A stretch of DNA of 64,000 nucleotides from Hydractinia symbiolongicarpus (taxonomy: Eukaryota; Cnidaria; Hydrozoa; Anthoathecata; Hydractiniidae). The position numbers and the translations under genes are program-made. Shown one piece after another: positions 40,501-51,577 of the stretch. The first letter of the stretch is position 1. Each line of letters opens with the position of its first letter. The notes beneath the pieces are model-generated. The model saw only the letters and a program-made list of their open reading frames with translations, made no database searches and was not told the DNA's origin. The stretch lies in contig NC_079883.1 of the NCBI RefSeq assembly GCF_029227915.1, positions 32,428,001 through 32,492,000 of the forward strand. Reading direction: 5' to 3'.

Positions 40501-41425
40501 CGAAGGATTTTTTATATTATATTTTAATCACTAAAACGTATGAGACTTTTAGTTTTCAAAAATGTTTTCATTTTTGATGAGACGCTGAATAAAACAAGTT
40601 TAATCGCCGGCAAACGGAAACCCGCGATTTCCCGTAAATCCCGAGCTTGACCGGTATAGTCGAATGTATACAAAGAAAGTACCCAGGGAGTAAACTAATT
40701 TCCCAACGATTTTCTAAATTATTTTTTAATCACTAAAACGCACGAGACTTGTAGTTTTCAAAAATGTTTTCATTTTTGGTGAGACGCTGAATGAAAGAAG
40801 TTTAATCGCCGGCAAGCAAAAACCCGCGATTTCCCGTAAATCTTGGGCTTGGCCCGTATAGTCGAATGTATACAAAGAAAGTACCCATGGAGTAAACTGA
40901 TTTCCCGAACGATTTTTTAAATAATTTGTGCACCACTAGACCGAATGAGACTTGTAGTATTCAAAAATGTTTACATTTTTGGTGAGACGCTGAATAAAGG
41001 TAGTTTAATCGCCGGCAAACGAAAACCCGCGATTTCCCCTAAATCCCGGGCTTGGCCCGTATAGTCGTATGTATACAAAGAAAGTACCCTGCAAGTAAAC
41101 TCATTTCCAGAACGATTTTTTAAAATATTTTTTCACCGTTAAAACGCATGAGACTTGTAGTTTTCAAAAATGTTTTCATTTTTCATGAGACGCTGAATAA
41201 AAGAAATTAAATTGCCGGCAAACGAAGACCTGCGATTTCCCGTAAATACCGAAATCGGCCCGTATAGTCAACAGTATACAAAGAAAGTACCCAGGGAGTA
41301 AACTCATTTCCCGAAGGATTTTTTAAATTATTTTTTCACCTCTAAAACGCATGAGACTTGTAGTTTTCAAAAATGTTTTTTTTTTTGATGAGACGCTGAA
41401 TAAAAGAAGTTTAATCGCCGGCAAA
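25593..41425. repeat. ~4-kb superperiod of satellite A (19-21 monomers), four units
   Basis: The rare variant GATTACATTTTT occurs at 25593, 29641, 33485 and 37733, giving spacings of 4048, 3844 and 4248 bp, that is 20, 19 and 21 monomers. The order of monomer subtypes between marks is conserved, and the differences in unit length are whole monomers. The most recent event is an almost perfect 4248-bp tandem duplication (separate entry). Unit length changing in whole-monomer steps fits unequal exchange in register. Confidence 0.8.
32893..41425. repeat. 4248-bp tandem duplication (21 monomers) in satellite A
   Basis: Copies are about 32893-37140 and 37141-41388, with identity continuing to about 41425. 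Equivalent monomers at 33030/37278, 34651/38899 and 35658/39906 are all offset by 4248 bp. The few differences I saw include ACGATTTCTTAAA near 33024 against ACGATTTTTTAAA near 37272, TTCCTGAACG near 37668, and TTTTTAAAAATG near 39340. A T-run, ATGTTTTTTTTTTTTGATG, lies at the repeat junction near 37128 and again at 41376, where copy 2 runs out. Confidence 0.88.
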
Positions 41426-43239
41426 CAGAAACCCGCCATTTCCCGTAAATACCGGAATCGGCCCGTATAGTCAAAAGTATACAAAGAAAGTACCCAGGGA
41501 GTAAACTCATTTCCCGAACGATTTTTTAAATTATTTCTTCACCATAAAAACGAATGAGACTTGTAGTTTTTAAAAATCTTTTCATTTTTAATGACACGCT
41601 GACTAAAAGAAGTTTAATCGCCGGCAAATGAAAACCCGCGATTTCCCGTAAATCCCGAGCTTGACCCGTATAGTCGAATGTATACAAATGAAGTTCCCAG
41701 GGAGTAAACTGATTTCCCAACGATTTTCTAAATTATTTTTTAATCATTAAAACGCACGAGACTTGTAGTATTCAAAAATGTTTACATTTTTGGTGAGACG
41801 CTGACTAAAAGAAGTTTAATCGCCGGCAAACGAAAACCCGCGATTTCCCGTAAATCCCGTGCTTGGCCCGTATAGTCGAATGTATACAAAGAAATTACCC
41901 AGGGAGTAAACTGATTTCCCGAATGATTTTTTAAATAATTTCTGCACCACTAGAACGAATGAGACTTGTAGTATTCAAAAATGTTTACATTTTTGGTGAG
42001 AAGCTAAATAAAAGAAGTTTAATCGCCGGCAAACGAAAACCCGCGATTTCCCCTAAATCCCGGACTCGGCCTGTATAATTGAAAGTATACAAAGAAAGTA
42101 CCCAGGGAGTAAACTCACTTCCTGAAGGATTTTTTATATTATTTTTTATTCACTAAAACGCATGAGACTTGTAGTTTTCAAAAATGTTTTCATTTTTTAT
42201 GAGACGCTGAATAAAAGAAGTTAAATCGCCGGCAAACGAAAACCTGCGATTTCCCGTAAATACCGAAATCGGCCCGTAGAGTCAACAGTATACAAAGAAA
42301 GTGCCCAGGGAGTAAACTCATTTCCCGAAAGATCTTTTGAATTATTTTTTCAACTCTAAAAGGCATGAGACTTGTAGTTTTCAAAAATGTTTTCATTATT
42401 GATGAGACGCTGAATAAGAGAAGTTTAGTCGATAAAAGAAGTTTAATCCCCGGCAAACGAAAACCCGCCATTTCCCGTAAATACCGGAATCGGCCCGTAT
42501 AGTCAAAAGTATACAAAGAAAGTACCCAGGGAGTAAACTCATTTCCTGAACGATTTTTTAATTTTTTTTTTTAAACACTAAAACGCATGAGACTTGTAGT
42601 TTTTAAAAATGTTTTCATTTTTGATGAGACGCTGAATAAAAGAAGTGTAATCGCCGGCAAACGCAAACCCGCGATTTCCCGTAAATCCCGGGCTTGGCCT
42701 GTATAGTCGAATGTATACAAAGAAAGTACCCAGGGAGTAAACTGATTTCCCGAACGATTTTTTAAATAATTTCTGCACCACTAGAACGAATAAGACTTGT
42801 AGTATTCAAAAATGTTTACATTTTTGGTGAGACGCTGAATAAAAGAAGTTTAATCGCCGGCAAACGAAAACCCGCGATTTCCCCTAAATCCCGGACTCGG
42901 CCCGTATAATTGAAAGTATACAAAGAAAGTACCCAGGGAGTCTTTTCATTTTTGATGAGACGTTGAATAAAAGAAGTTTAATCGCCGGCAAACCAAAACC
43001 CGCGATTTCCCGAAAATACCGAAATCGGCCCGTATAGTCAACAGTATACAAAGAAAGTACCCAGGGAGTAAACTTATTTTCCGAACAATTTTTTAAATTA
43101 TTTTTTAATCACTAAAACGCATGAGACTTGTAGTTTTTAAAAATGCTTTCATTTTTGATGAGACGTTGATTAAAAGAAGTTTAATCGCCGGCAAACGAAA
43201 ACCTGCGATTACCCATAAATACCTGAATCGGCCCGTATA
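41426..43239. repeat. Diverged edge of satellite A
   Basis: These last nine or so monomers fit none of the higher-order units and carry more indels than the interior. Near 42412-42449 the segment ATAAAAGAAGTTTAATC is partly duplicated in tandem. At 42941 the monomer end CCCAGGGAGT is fused directly to CTTTTCATTTTTGATG, deleting about 75 bp. The 108-codon frame at 42190-42516 results from this disturbed phase and is not a gene. Higher divergence at an array edge is usual when homogenisation acts mainly on the interior. Confidence 0.8.
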
Positions 43240-43250
43240 CGGGTGATAAC
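43230..43250. other. Junction of satellite A and satellite B
   Basis: Satellite A ends within a monomer at GCCCGTATA (43231-43239). Satellite B begins within a monomer at CGGGTGATAACGGATAGG (from 43240; internal B copies read CGGGCGATAACGG). I see no transposon, target duplication or spacer between them, and at most one or two bases of shared sequence. Both arrays are cut in mid-monomer, so this is a breakpoint junction. Confidence 0.88.
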
Positions 43251-46005
43251 GGATAGGATTGGTCCCACAGTAAAGAATGACTTATTTATCTAAACTCTTA
43301 AATAAAGCGCTACCACAGCGGCCAGTGTAATCGCTGAGTTCCGGCAATCACGTCAAATTTAGAAGAATGTTATTTCTTGGAGTCCAATTGTCTGATTTTT
43401 CGCATTTATCAGGTCACAGTCCAAAGTTAGTTTAATTAAGTCGCACAGTCTACGTTTCATGGTTAAAAGCGATGCAACCTAGTAATATCAAAAAAATATC
43501 GCTAAATACATGTCGGAACGAATATGTGACCCAACCGTTGTAACTCAAACGGACTGACACCGTTAGAAAGTCAATGAAATGTAGTTTTTGAAAGTGTCGC
43601 TTTTTCTTCAACGCGCGCTAACGGCTAGGATAGGTCCCACAGTAAAAAAAAATGACTTTTTTTAACTTATTTTTTAAATAAAGCGCTACCACAGTGCCCA
43701 GTGTAATCGCTCAGTTCCGGCAATCACGTCAAATTAACAAGAAAGTTATTTCTTGGAGTCCAATTGTCTCATTTACCACATTTATCAGGTCACAGTTCAA
43801 AGTTAGTCCAATTAAGTCCCACAGTCAATCGTTTCATTGTTGAAAGCGATGCAACCTAGTAATCTCAGAAAAATATCGCTAAATACATGTTGGTACGAAT
43901 ATGTGACCCAACCGTTGTAACTCAAACGGACTGACACCGTTAGAAAGTCAATGAAATGTAGTTTTTGAAAGTGTCGCTTTTTCTTCAACGCGCGCTAACG
44001 GCTAGGTTAGGTCCCACAGTAAAAAAAAATGACTTTTTTTAGCTTAATTTTTAAATGAAGCGCTACCACAGTGCCCAATGTAATCGCTGAGTTCCGGCAA
44101 TCACATCAAATTAAGAAGAATGTTATTTCTTGGAGTCCAATTGTCTCATTTATCACATTGATCAGGTCAGAGTCTAAAGTTAGTTCAATTAAGTCCAACA
44201 GTCAATCGTTTCATAGTTAAAAACGATGCAACCTAGTAATATCAGAAAAATATCGCTAAATACATGTTGGTACGAATATGTGACCAAACCGTTGTAACTG
44301 AAACGGACTGACACCGTTAGAAAGTCAATGAAATTTAATTTTTGAAACTGTCGCTATTTCTTCAGCGGGCGATAACGGATAGGATTGGTACCACAGTAAA
44401 GAATGACTTTTTTTAGCTTAATTTTTAAATGAAGCGCTACCACAGTGCCCAGTGTAATCGCTGAGTTCCGGCAATCACGTCAAATTAAAAAGAATGTTAT
44501 TTCTTCGAGTCCAATTGTCTCATTTATCACATTGCTCAGGTCACAGTCCAAAGTTAGTTCAATTAAGTCCCACAGTCAATCGTTTATTAGTTAAAAGCGA
44601 TGCAACCTAGTAATATCAGAAAAATATCGCTAAATACATGTTGGTACGAATATGTGACACAACCGTTGAAACTAAAACGGACTGGTACCGTTAGAAAGTC
44701 AATGAAATGTAGTTTTTGAAAGTGTCGCTTTTTCTTCAACGCGCGCTAACGGCTAGGATAGGTCCCACAGTAAAAAAAATGACTTTTTTTAGCTTAATTT
44801 TTAAATGAAGCGCTACCACAGTGCCCACAGTAATCGCTGAGTTCCGGCAATCACGTCAAATTAAGAAGAATGTTATTTCTTGGAGTCCAATTGTCTCATT
44901 TATCACATTGATTAGGTCAGAGTCTAAAGTTAGTTCAATTAAGTCCAACAGTCAATCGTTTCATAGTTAAAAACGATGCAACCTAGTAATATCAGAAAAA
45001 TATCGCTAAATACATGTTGTACGAATATGTGACCAAACCGTTGTAACTGAAACGGACTGACACCGTTAGAAAGTCAATGAAATTTAGTTTTTGAAACTGT
45101 CGCTATTTCTTCAGCGGGCGATAACGGATAGGATTGGTACCACAGTAAAAAAATGACTTATTTATCTAAACTCTTAAATAAAGCGCTACCACAGCGGCCA
45201 GTGTAATCGCTGAGTTCCGGCAATCACTTCAAAGTATGAAGAATGTTATTTCTTGGAGTCCAATTGTCTCATTTACCACATTTATCAGGTCACAGTCCAA
45301 AGTTAGTCTAATTAAGTCCCACAGGCAATCGTTTCATTGTTGAAAGCGATGCAACCTAGTAATATCAGAAAAATATCGCTAAATACATGTTGGTACGAAT
45401 ATGTTACCCAACCGTTGTAACTCAAACGGACTGACACCGTTAGAAAGTCAATGAAATGTAGTTTTTGAAAGTGTCGCTTTTTCTTCAACGCGCGCTAACG
45501 GCTAGGATAGGTCCCACAGTAAAAAAAATGACTTTTTTTAGCTTAATTTTTAATTGAAGCGCTACCACAGTGCCCAGTGTAATCGCTGAGTTCCGGCAAT
45601 CACGTCAAATTAACAAGAATTTTCTTTCTTGGAGTCCAATTGTCTCATTTACCACATTTATCAGGTCACAGTCCAAAGTTAGTCCAATTAAGTCCCACAG
45701 TCAATCGTTTCATTGTTGAAAGCGATGCAACCTAGTAATATCAGAAAAATATCGCTAAATTCATGTTGGTACGAATATGTGACCGAACCGTTGTAACTCA
45801 AACGGACTGACACCGTTAGAAAGTCAATGAAATGTAGTTTTTGAAACTGTCGTTATTTCTTCAGCGCGCGATAACGGCTAGGATTGGTCCCACAATAAAA
45901 AAATGACATTTTTATCTTAATACTTAAATGAAGCGCTACCACAGAGCCCAGTGTAATCGCTGAGTTCCGGCAATCACGTCAAATTAAAAAGAATGTTACT
46001 TCTTG

Positions 46006-46755
46006 GAGTCCAATTGTCTCATTTATCACATTGCTCAGGTCACAGTCCAAAGTTAGTTCAATTAAGTCCCACAGTCAATCGTTTCATTGTTAAAAGCGAT
46101 GCAACCTAGTAATATCAAAAAAATATCGCTAAATACATGTTGGTACGTATTTGTGACACAACCGTTGAAACTCAAACGGACTGACACCGTTAGAAAGACA
46201 ATGAAATGTAGTTTTTGAAACTGTCGCTATTTCCACAGCGCGCGATTACGTCTAGGATTGGTCCCACAATAAAAAAATGACTTTTTTTAACTTAATTCTT
46301 AAATGAAGCGCTACCACAGAGCCAAGTGTAATCGCTAAGTTTCAGCAATCATGTCAAATTAAGAAGAATGTTATTTCTTGGAGTCCAATTGTCTCATTTA
46401 TCACATTGCTCAGGTCACAGTCCAAAGTTAGTTCAATTAAGTCCCACAGTCAATCGTTTCATTGTTAAAAGCGATGCAACCTAGTAATATCAAAAAAATA
46501 TCGCTAAATACATGTTGGTACGTATTTGTGACACAACCGTTGAAACTCAAACGGACTGACACCGTTAGAAAGACAATGAAATGTAGTTTTTGAAACTGTC
46601 GCTATTTCCACAGCGCGCGATTACGTCTAGGATTGGTCCCACAATAAAAAAATGACTTTTTTTAACTTAATTCTTAAATGAAGCGCTACCACAGAGCCAA
46701 GTGTAATCGCTAAGTTTCAGCAATCATGTCAAATTAAGAAGAATGTTATTTCTTG
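46006..46755. repeat. Near-identical adjacent satellite B monomers (375-bp tandem duplication)
   Basis: The monomers starting at about 46006 and 46381 share variants that are rare elsewhere, including GTACGTATTTGTGACAC, TTTCCACAGCGCGCGATTAC and AAGTTTCAGCAATCATG. The next monomer (CATTCATCAGGTCAGAG near 46780) differs. This is a single-monomer duplication, the smallest amplification unit seen in this array. Confidence 0.7.
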
Positions 46756-47769
46756 GAGTCCAATTGTCTCATTTATTACATTCATCAGGTCAGAGTTCAA
46801 AGTTAGTTCAATTAAGTCCCACAGTCAATCGTTTCATAGTTAAAAGCGATGCAACCTAGTAATATCAGAAAAAAATCGCTAAATACATGTTGGTACGAAT
46901 ATGTGACACAACCGTTGAAACTCAAACGGACTGACACCATTAGAAAGTCAATGAAATGTAGTTTTTGAAATTGTCGCTATTTCCTCAGCGCGCGATAATG
47001 GCTAGGATTGGTCCCACAATAAAAAAATGACTTTTTTATTATAATTCTTAAATGAAGCGCTACCACAGAGCCAAGTGTAATCGCCGAGTTTCGGCAATCA
47101 TGTCAAATTAAGAAAAATGTTTTTTCTTGGAGTCCAATTGTCTCCTTTATCACATTTATCAGGTGACAGTCCAAGGTTAGCCCAATTAAGTCCCACAGTC
47201 AATCGTTTCAGAGTTAAAAGCGATGCAACCTGGTAATATCAGAAACATATCGCTAAATACATGTTGGTACGTATTTGTGACCAAACCGTTGTAACTGAAA
47301 GGTACTGACACCGTTAGAAAGTTAATGAAATGTAGTTTTTGAAACTGTCGCGATTTCTTCAGCGCGCGATAACGGATAGGATTGGTCCCACAGTAAATTA
47401 TGACTTATTTATCTAAACTCTTAAATGAAGCGCTACCACAGCGGCCAGTGTAATGGCTGAGTTCCAGCAATCACGTCAAATTAAGAAGAATGTTTTTTCT
47501 TGGAGTCCAATTGTCTCATTATTCACATTTATCAGGTCACAGTCCAAAGTTAGTTCAATTAAGTCCCACAGTCAATCGTTTCATTGTTAAAAGCTATGCA
47601 ACCTAGTAATATCAAAAAAATATCGCTAAATACATTTTGGTACGAATATGTGACACAACAGTCGAAACTCAAACGGACTGACACCGTTACAAAGTCAATG
47701 AAATTTAGTTTTTGAAACTGTCGCTATTTCTTCAGCGGGCGATAACGGATAGGATTGGTACCACAGTAA

Positions 47770-47805
47770 AGAATGACATATTTATCATAACTTATTTATC
47801 TAAAC
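47770..47805. repeat. Private small insertion in one satellite B monomer
   Basis: Where other monomers read GAATGACTTATTTATCTAAAC, this one reads GACATATTTATCATAACTTATTTATC, an extra ~17 bp that looks like a local duplication of the TTATTTATC segment. I did not see it in other copies of the window. Confidence 0.6.
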
Positions 47806-48200
47806 TCTTAAATAAAGCGCTACCACAGCGGCCAGTGTAATCACTGAGTTCCGGCAATCACGTCAAATTTAGAAGAATGTTATTTCTTGGAGTCCAATTG
47901 TCTGATTTTTCACATTTATCAGGTCACAGTCCAAAGTTAGTTCAATTAAGTCCCACAGTCAACGTTTCATTGTTAAAAGCGATGCAACCTAGTAATATCA
48001 AAAAAATATCGCTAAATACATGTTGGTACGAATATGTGACCCAACCGTTGTAACTCAAACGGACTGACACTGTTAGAAAGTCAATGAAATGTAGTTTTTG
48101 AAAGTGTCGCTTTTTCTTCACCGCGCGCTAACGGCTAGGATAGGTTCCACAGTAAAAAAAATGACTTTTTTTAGCTTAATTTTTAAATGAAGCGCTACCA

Positions 48201-51200
48201 CAGCGACCAGTGTAATCGCTGAGTTCCGGCAATCACGTCAAATTTAGAAGAATGTTATTTCTTGGAGTCCAATTGTCTGATTTTTCACATTTATCTGGTC
48301 ACAGTCCAAAGTTAGTTCAATTAAGTCCCACAGTCAACGTTTCATTGTTAAAAGCGATGCAACCTAGTAATATCAAAAAAATATCGCTAAATACATGTTG
48401 GTACGAATATGTGACCCAACCGCTCTAACTCAAACGGACTGACACTGTTAGAAAGTCAATGAAATGTAGTTTTTGAAAGTGTCGCTTTTTCTTCACCGCG
48501 CGCTAACGGCTAGGATAGGTTCCACAGTAAAAAAAATGACTTTTTTTAGCTTAATTTTAAAATGAAGCGCTACCACAGTGCCCAGTGTAATCGCTGAGTT
48601 CTGGCAATCACGTCAAATTATCAAGAATGTTATTTCTTGGAGTCCAATTGTCTCATTTATCACATTCGTCAGGTCACAGTCCAAAGTTAGTTCAATTAAG
48701 TCCCACAGTCAATCGTTTCATAGTTAAAAGCGATGCAACTTAGTAATATCAGAAAAATATCGCTAAATACATGTTGGTACGAATATGTGACACAACCGTT
48801 GAAACTCAAACGGACTGACACCGTTAGAAAGTCAATGAAATGTAGTTTTTGAAATTTTTGCTATTTCCTCAGCGCGCGATAATGGCTAGGATTGGTCCCA
48901 CAATAAAAATATGACTTTTTTATTATAATTCTGAAATGAAGCGCTACCACAGAGCCAAGTGTAATCGCCGAGTTTCGGCAATCATATCAAATTAAGAAAA
49001 ATGTTTTTTCTTGGAGTCCAATTGTCTCCTTTATCACATTTATCAGGTTACATTCCAAGGTTAGCTCAATTAAGTCCCACAGTCAATCGTTTCATAGTTA
49101 AAAGCGATGCAACCTAGTAATATCAGAAACATATCGCTAAATACATGTTGGTACGTATTTGTGACCAAACCGTTGTAACTGAAAGGTACTGACACCGTTA
49201 GAAAGTCAATGAAATGTAGTTTTTGAAACTGTCGCGATTTCTTCAGCGCGCGATAACGGATAGGATTGGTCCCGCAGTAAAATATGACTTATTTATCTAA
49301 ACTCTTAAATGAAGCGCTACCACAGTGGCCAGTGTAATCTCTGAGTTCCGGCAATCACGTCAAATTAAGAAGAATGTTTTTTCTTGGAGTCCAATTGTCT
49401 CATTTTTCACATTTATCAGGTCACAGTCCAAAGTTAGTTCAATTAAGTCCCACAGTCAATCGTTTCATTGTTAAAAGCTATGCAATCTAGCAATATCAAA
49501 AAAATATCGCTAAATACATGTTGGTACGAATATGTGACACAACCGTCGAAACTCAAACGGACTGACACCGTTAGAAAGTCAATGAAATGTAGTTTTTGAA
49601 ACTCTCGCTATTTCTTCAGCGCGCGTTAACGGTTAGGATTGGTCCCACAATAAAAAAATGACATTTTTATCTTAATACTTAAATGAAGCGCTACCACAGA
49701 GCCCAGTGTAATCGCTGAGTTCCGGCAATCACGTCAAATTAAAAAGAATGTTATTTCTTGGAGTCCAATTGTCTCATTTATCACATTGCTCAGGTCACAG
49801 TCCAAAGTTAGTTCAATTAAGTCCCACAGTCAATCGTTTCATTGTTAAAAGCGATGCAACCTAGTAATATCAAAAAATATCGCTAAATACATGTTGGTGC
49901 GTATTTGTGACACAACCGTTGAAACTCAACCGGACTGACACCGTTAGAAAGACAATGAAATGGAGTTTTTGAAACTGTCGCTATTTCCACAGCACGCAAT
50001 TACGTTTAGGATTGGTCCCACAATAAAAAAATGACTTTTTTTAACTTAATTCTTAAATGAAGCGCTACCACAGAGCCAAGTGTAATCGCTAAGTTTCGGC
50101 AATCATGTCAAATTAAGAAGAATGTTTTTTCTTGGAGTCCAATTGTCTCATTTTTCACATTTATCAGGTCACAGTCCAAAGTTAGTTCAATTAAGTCCCA
50201 CAGTCAATCGTTTCATTGTTAAAAGCTATGCAACCTAGTAATATCAAAAAAATATCGCTAAATACATGTTGGTACGAATATGTGACACAACCGTCGAAAC
50301 TCAAACGGACTGAAACCGTTAGAAAGTCAATAAAATTTAGTTTTTGAAACTGTCGCTATTTCTTCAGCGGGCGATAACGGATAGGATTGGTACCACAGTA
50401 AAGAATGACTTATTTATCTAAACTCTTAAATAAAGCGCTACCACAGCGACCAGTGTAATCGCTGAGTTCCGGCAATCACGTCAAATTTAGAAGAATGTTA
50501 TTTCTTGGAGTCCAATTGTCTGATTTTTCACATTTATCTGGTCACAGTCCAAAGTTAGTTCAATTAAGTCCCACAGTCAACGTTTCATTGTTAAAAGCGA
50601 TGCAACCTAGTAATATCAAAAAAATATCGCTAAATACATGTTGGTACGAATATGTGACCCAACCGCTCTAACTCAAACGGACTGACACTGTTAGAAAGTC
50701 AATGAAATGTAGTTTTTGAAAGTGTCGCTTTTTCTTCACCGCGCGCTAACGGCTAGGATAGGTTCCACAGTAAAAAAATGACTTTTTTTAGCTTAATTTT
50801 AAAATGAAGCGCTACCACAGTGCCCAGTGTAATCGCTGAGTTCCGGCAATCACGTCAAATTATCAAGAATGTTATTTCTTGGAGTCCAATTGTCTCATTT
50901 ATCACATTCGTCAGGTCACAGTCCAAAGTTAGTTCAATTAAGTCCCACAGTCAATCGTTTCATAGTTAAAAGCGATGCAACCTAGTAATATCAGAAAAAT
51001 ATCGCTAAACACATGTTGGTACGAATATGTGACACAACCGTTGAAACTCAAACGGACTGACACCGTTAGAAAGTCAATGAAATGTAGTTTTTGAAATTTT
51101 TGCTATTTCCTCAGCGCGCGATAATGGCTAGGATTGGTCCCACAATAAAAAAATGACTTTTTTATTATAATTCTTAAATGAAGCGCTACCACAGAGCCAA

Positions 51201-51240
51201 GTGTAATCGCCGAGTTTCGGCAATCATATCAAATTAAGAA
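48201..51240. repeat. ~2243-bp (six-monomer) repeat within satellite B
   Basis: CAGCGACCAGTGTAATC at 48201 recurs at 50444, and AATGGCTAGGATTGG at 48881 recurs at 51123, offsets of 2242-2243 bp. Shared private variants include ACCGCTCTAACTC and TTTGAAATTTTTGCTA. Downstream the offset changes to 1869 bp, so one monomer was lost between the two registers. Confidence 0.7.
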
Positions 51241-51573
51241 AAATGTTTTTTCTTGGAGTCCAATTGTCTCATTTTTCACATTTATCAGGTCACAGTCCAA
51301 AGTTAGTTCAATTAAGTCCCACAGTCAATCGTTTCATTGTTAAAAGCGATGCAACCTAGTAATATCAAAAAAATATCGCTAAATACATGTTGGTACGAAT
51401 ATGTGACACAACCGTCGAAACTCAAACGGACTGACACCGTTAGAAAGTCAATGAAATGTAGTTTTTGAAAATCTCGCTATTTCTTCAGCGCGCGTTAACG
51501 GTTAGGATTGGTCCCACAATAAAAAAATGACATTTTTATCTAAATACTTAAATGAAGCGCTACCACAGAGCCC

Positions 51574-51577
51574 AGTG
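51574..51577. repeat. Target-site duplication AGTG, left
   Basis: The left flank ends CCCAGTG before foreign sequence begins with ACTTATC. The right flank starts AGTGTAATCGCTG at 56024. The uninterrupted paralogous site at 49701-49715 has a single AGTG, so four bases are duplicated. Four bases is short, and part of it could be microhomology between tail and target. Confidence 0.65.

Larger units (their letters stand above)
1..43239. repeat. Satellite A: tandem array of ~203-bp monomers
   Basis: The landmark GAGACTTGTAG recurs at 30, 231, 434 (one mismatch), 637, 840, 1043, 1246, 1448, 1651 and 1853, giving a period of 201-203 bp, and continues to about 43.1 kb in the same orientation. A monomer carries, in order, an A/T-rich TTTTTTAATCAC or TAATTTCTGCACC start, the GAGACTTGTAG landmark, CATTTTTGATGAGACGCTGA, GCCGGCAAACGAAAACCCGCG, a variable segment (TCCCGTAAATCCCGGG or TACCCTAAATCCCGGACT), GTATAC, and CCCAGGGAGTAAACTGATTT. 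At least three monomer subtypes differ at the start (TAATCAC, TCACCTC, TCTGCACCAC), and their order defines the higher-order repeats. Since 203 is not a multiple of 3, no reading frame runs through successive monomers, and the 60-73 codon ORFs inside are not genes. I see no tRNA, rRNA or transposon here. The left end lies outside the window. Confidence 0.97.
43240..51577. repeat. Satellite B, left part: tandem array of ~375-bp monomers
   Basis: GGAGTCCAATTGTCT recurs at 43379, 43755, 44132, 44506 (one mismatch), 44882, 45255, 45631, 46005, 46380 and 46755, giving a period of 373-377 bp in one orientation. A monomer contains GCGCTACCACAG, GTAATCGCTGAGTTCCGGC, GGAGTCCAATTGTCTCATTT, CAATTAAGTCCCACAGTC, GATGCAACCTAGTAATATC, TATCGCTAAATACATGTTGG, CGGACTGACACCGTTAGAAA, ATGTAGTTTTTGAAA, and a CG-rich AGCGCGCGATAACGGCTAGG. 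Overall it is unrelated to satellite A apart from one short box (see findings). No genes are present. Confidence 0.96.

Noticed and set aside
42190-42516. 108-codon minus-strand frame at the satellite A edge
   Set aside because: It is longer only because a small tandem duplication shifts the phase. It consists entirely of satellite sequence.
1-43239. CRISPR array
   Set aside because: Repeats are contiguous monomers of about 203 bp with no unique spacers and no cas genes. The window is eukaryotic satellite DNA.
1-43239. CENP-B box in satellite A
   Set aside because: I found no match to the TTCG...CGGG pattern with the required spacing in the monomer. Only the unrelated shared 18-bp box stood out.
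43560-43590. Hammerhead ribozyme in satellite B (CTGACACCGTTAGAAAGTC) or satellite A (TTGATGAGACGCTGAA)
   Set aside because: The core CTGATGA, the GAAA box and matching stems do not occur together in the right order in either monomer.
51540-51577. Extension of the endonuclease frame to a stop near 51540
   Set aside because: The last 12 codons are satellite B sequence read by chance. The element ends at 51578.
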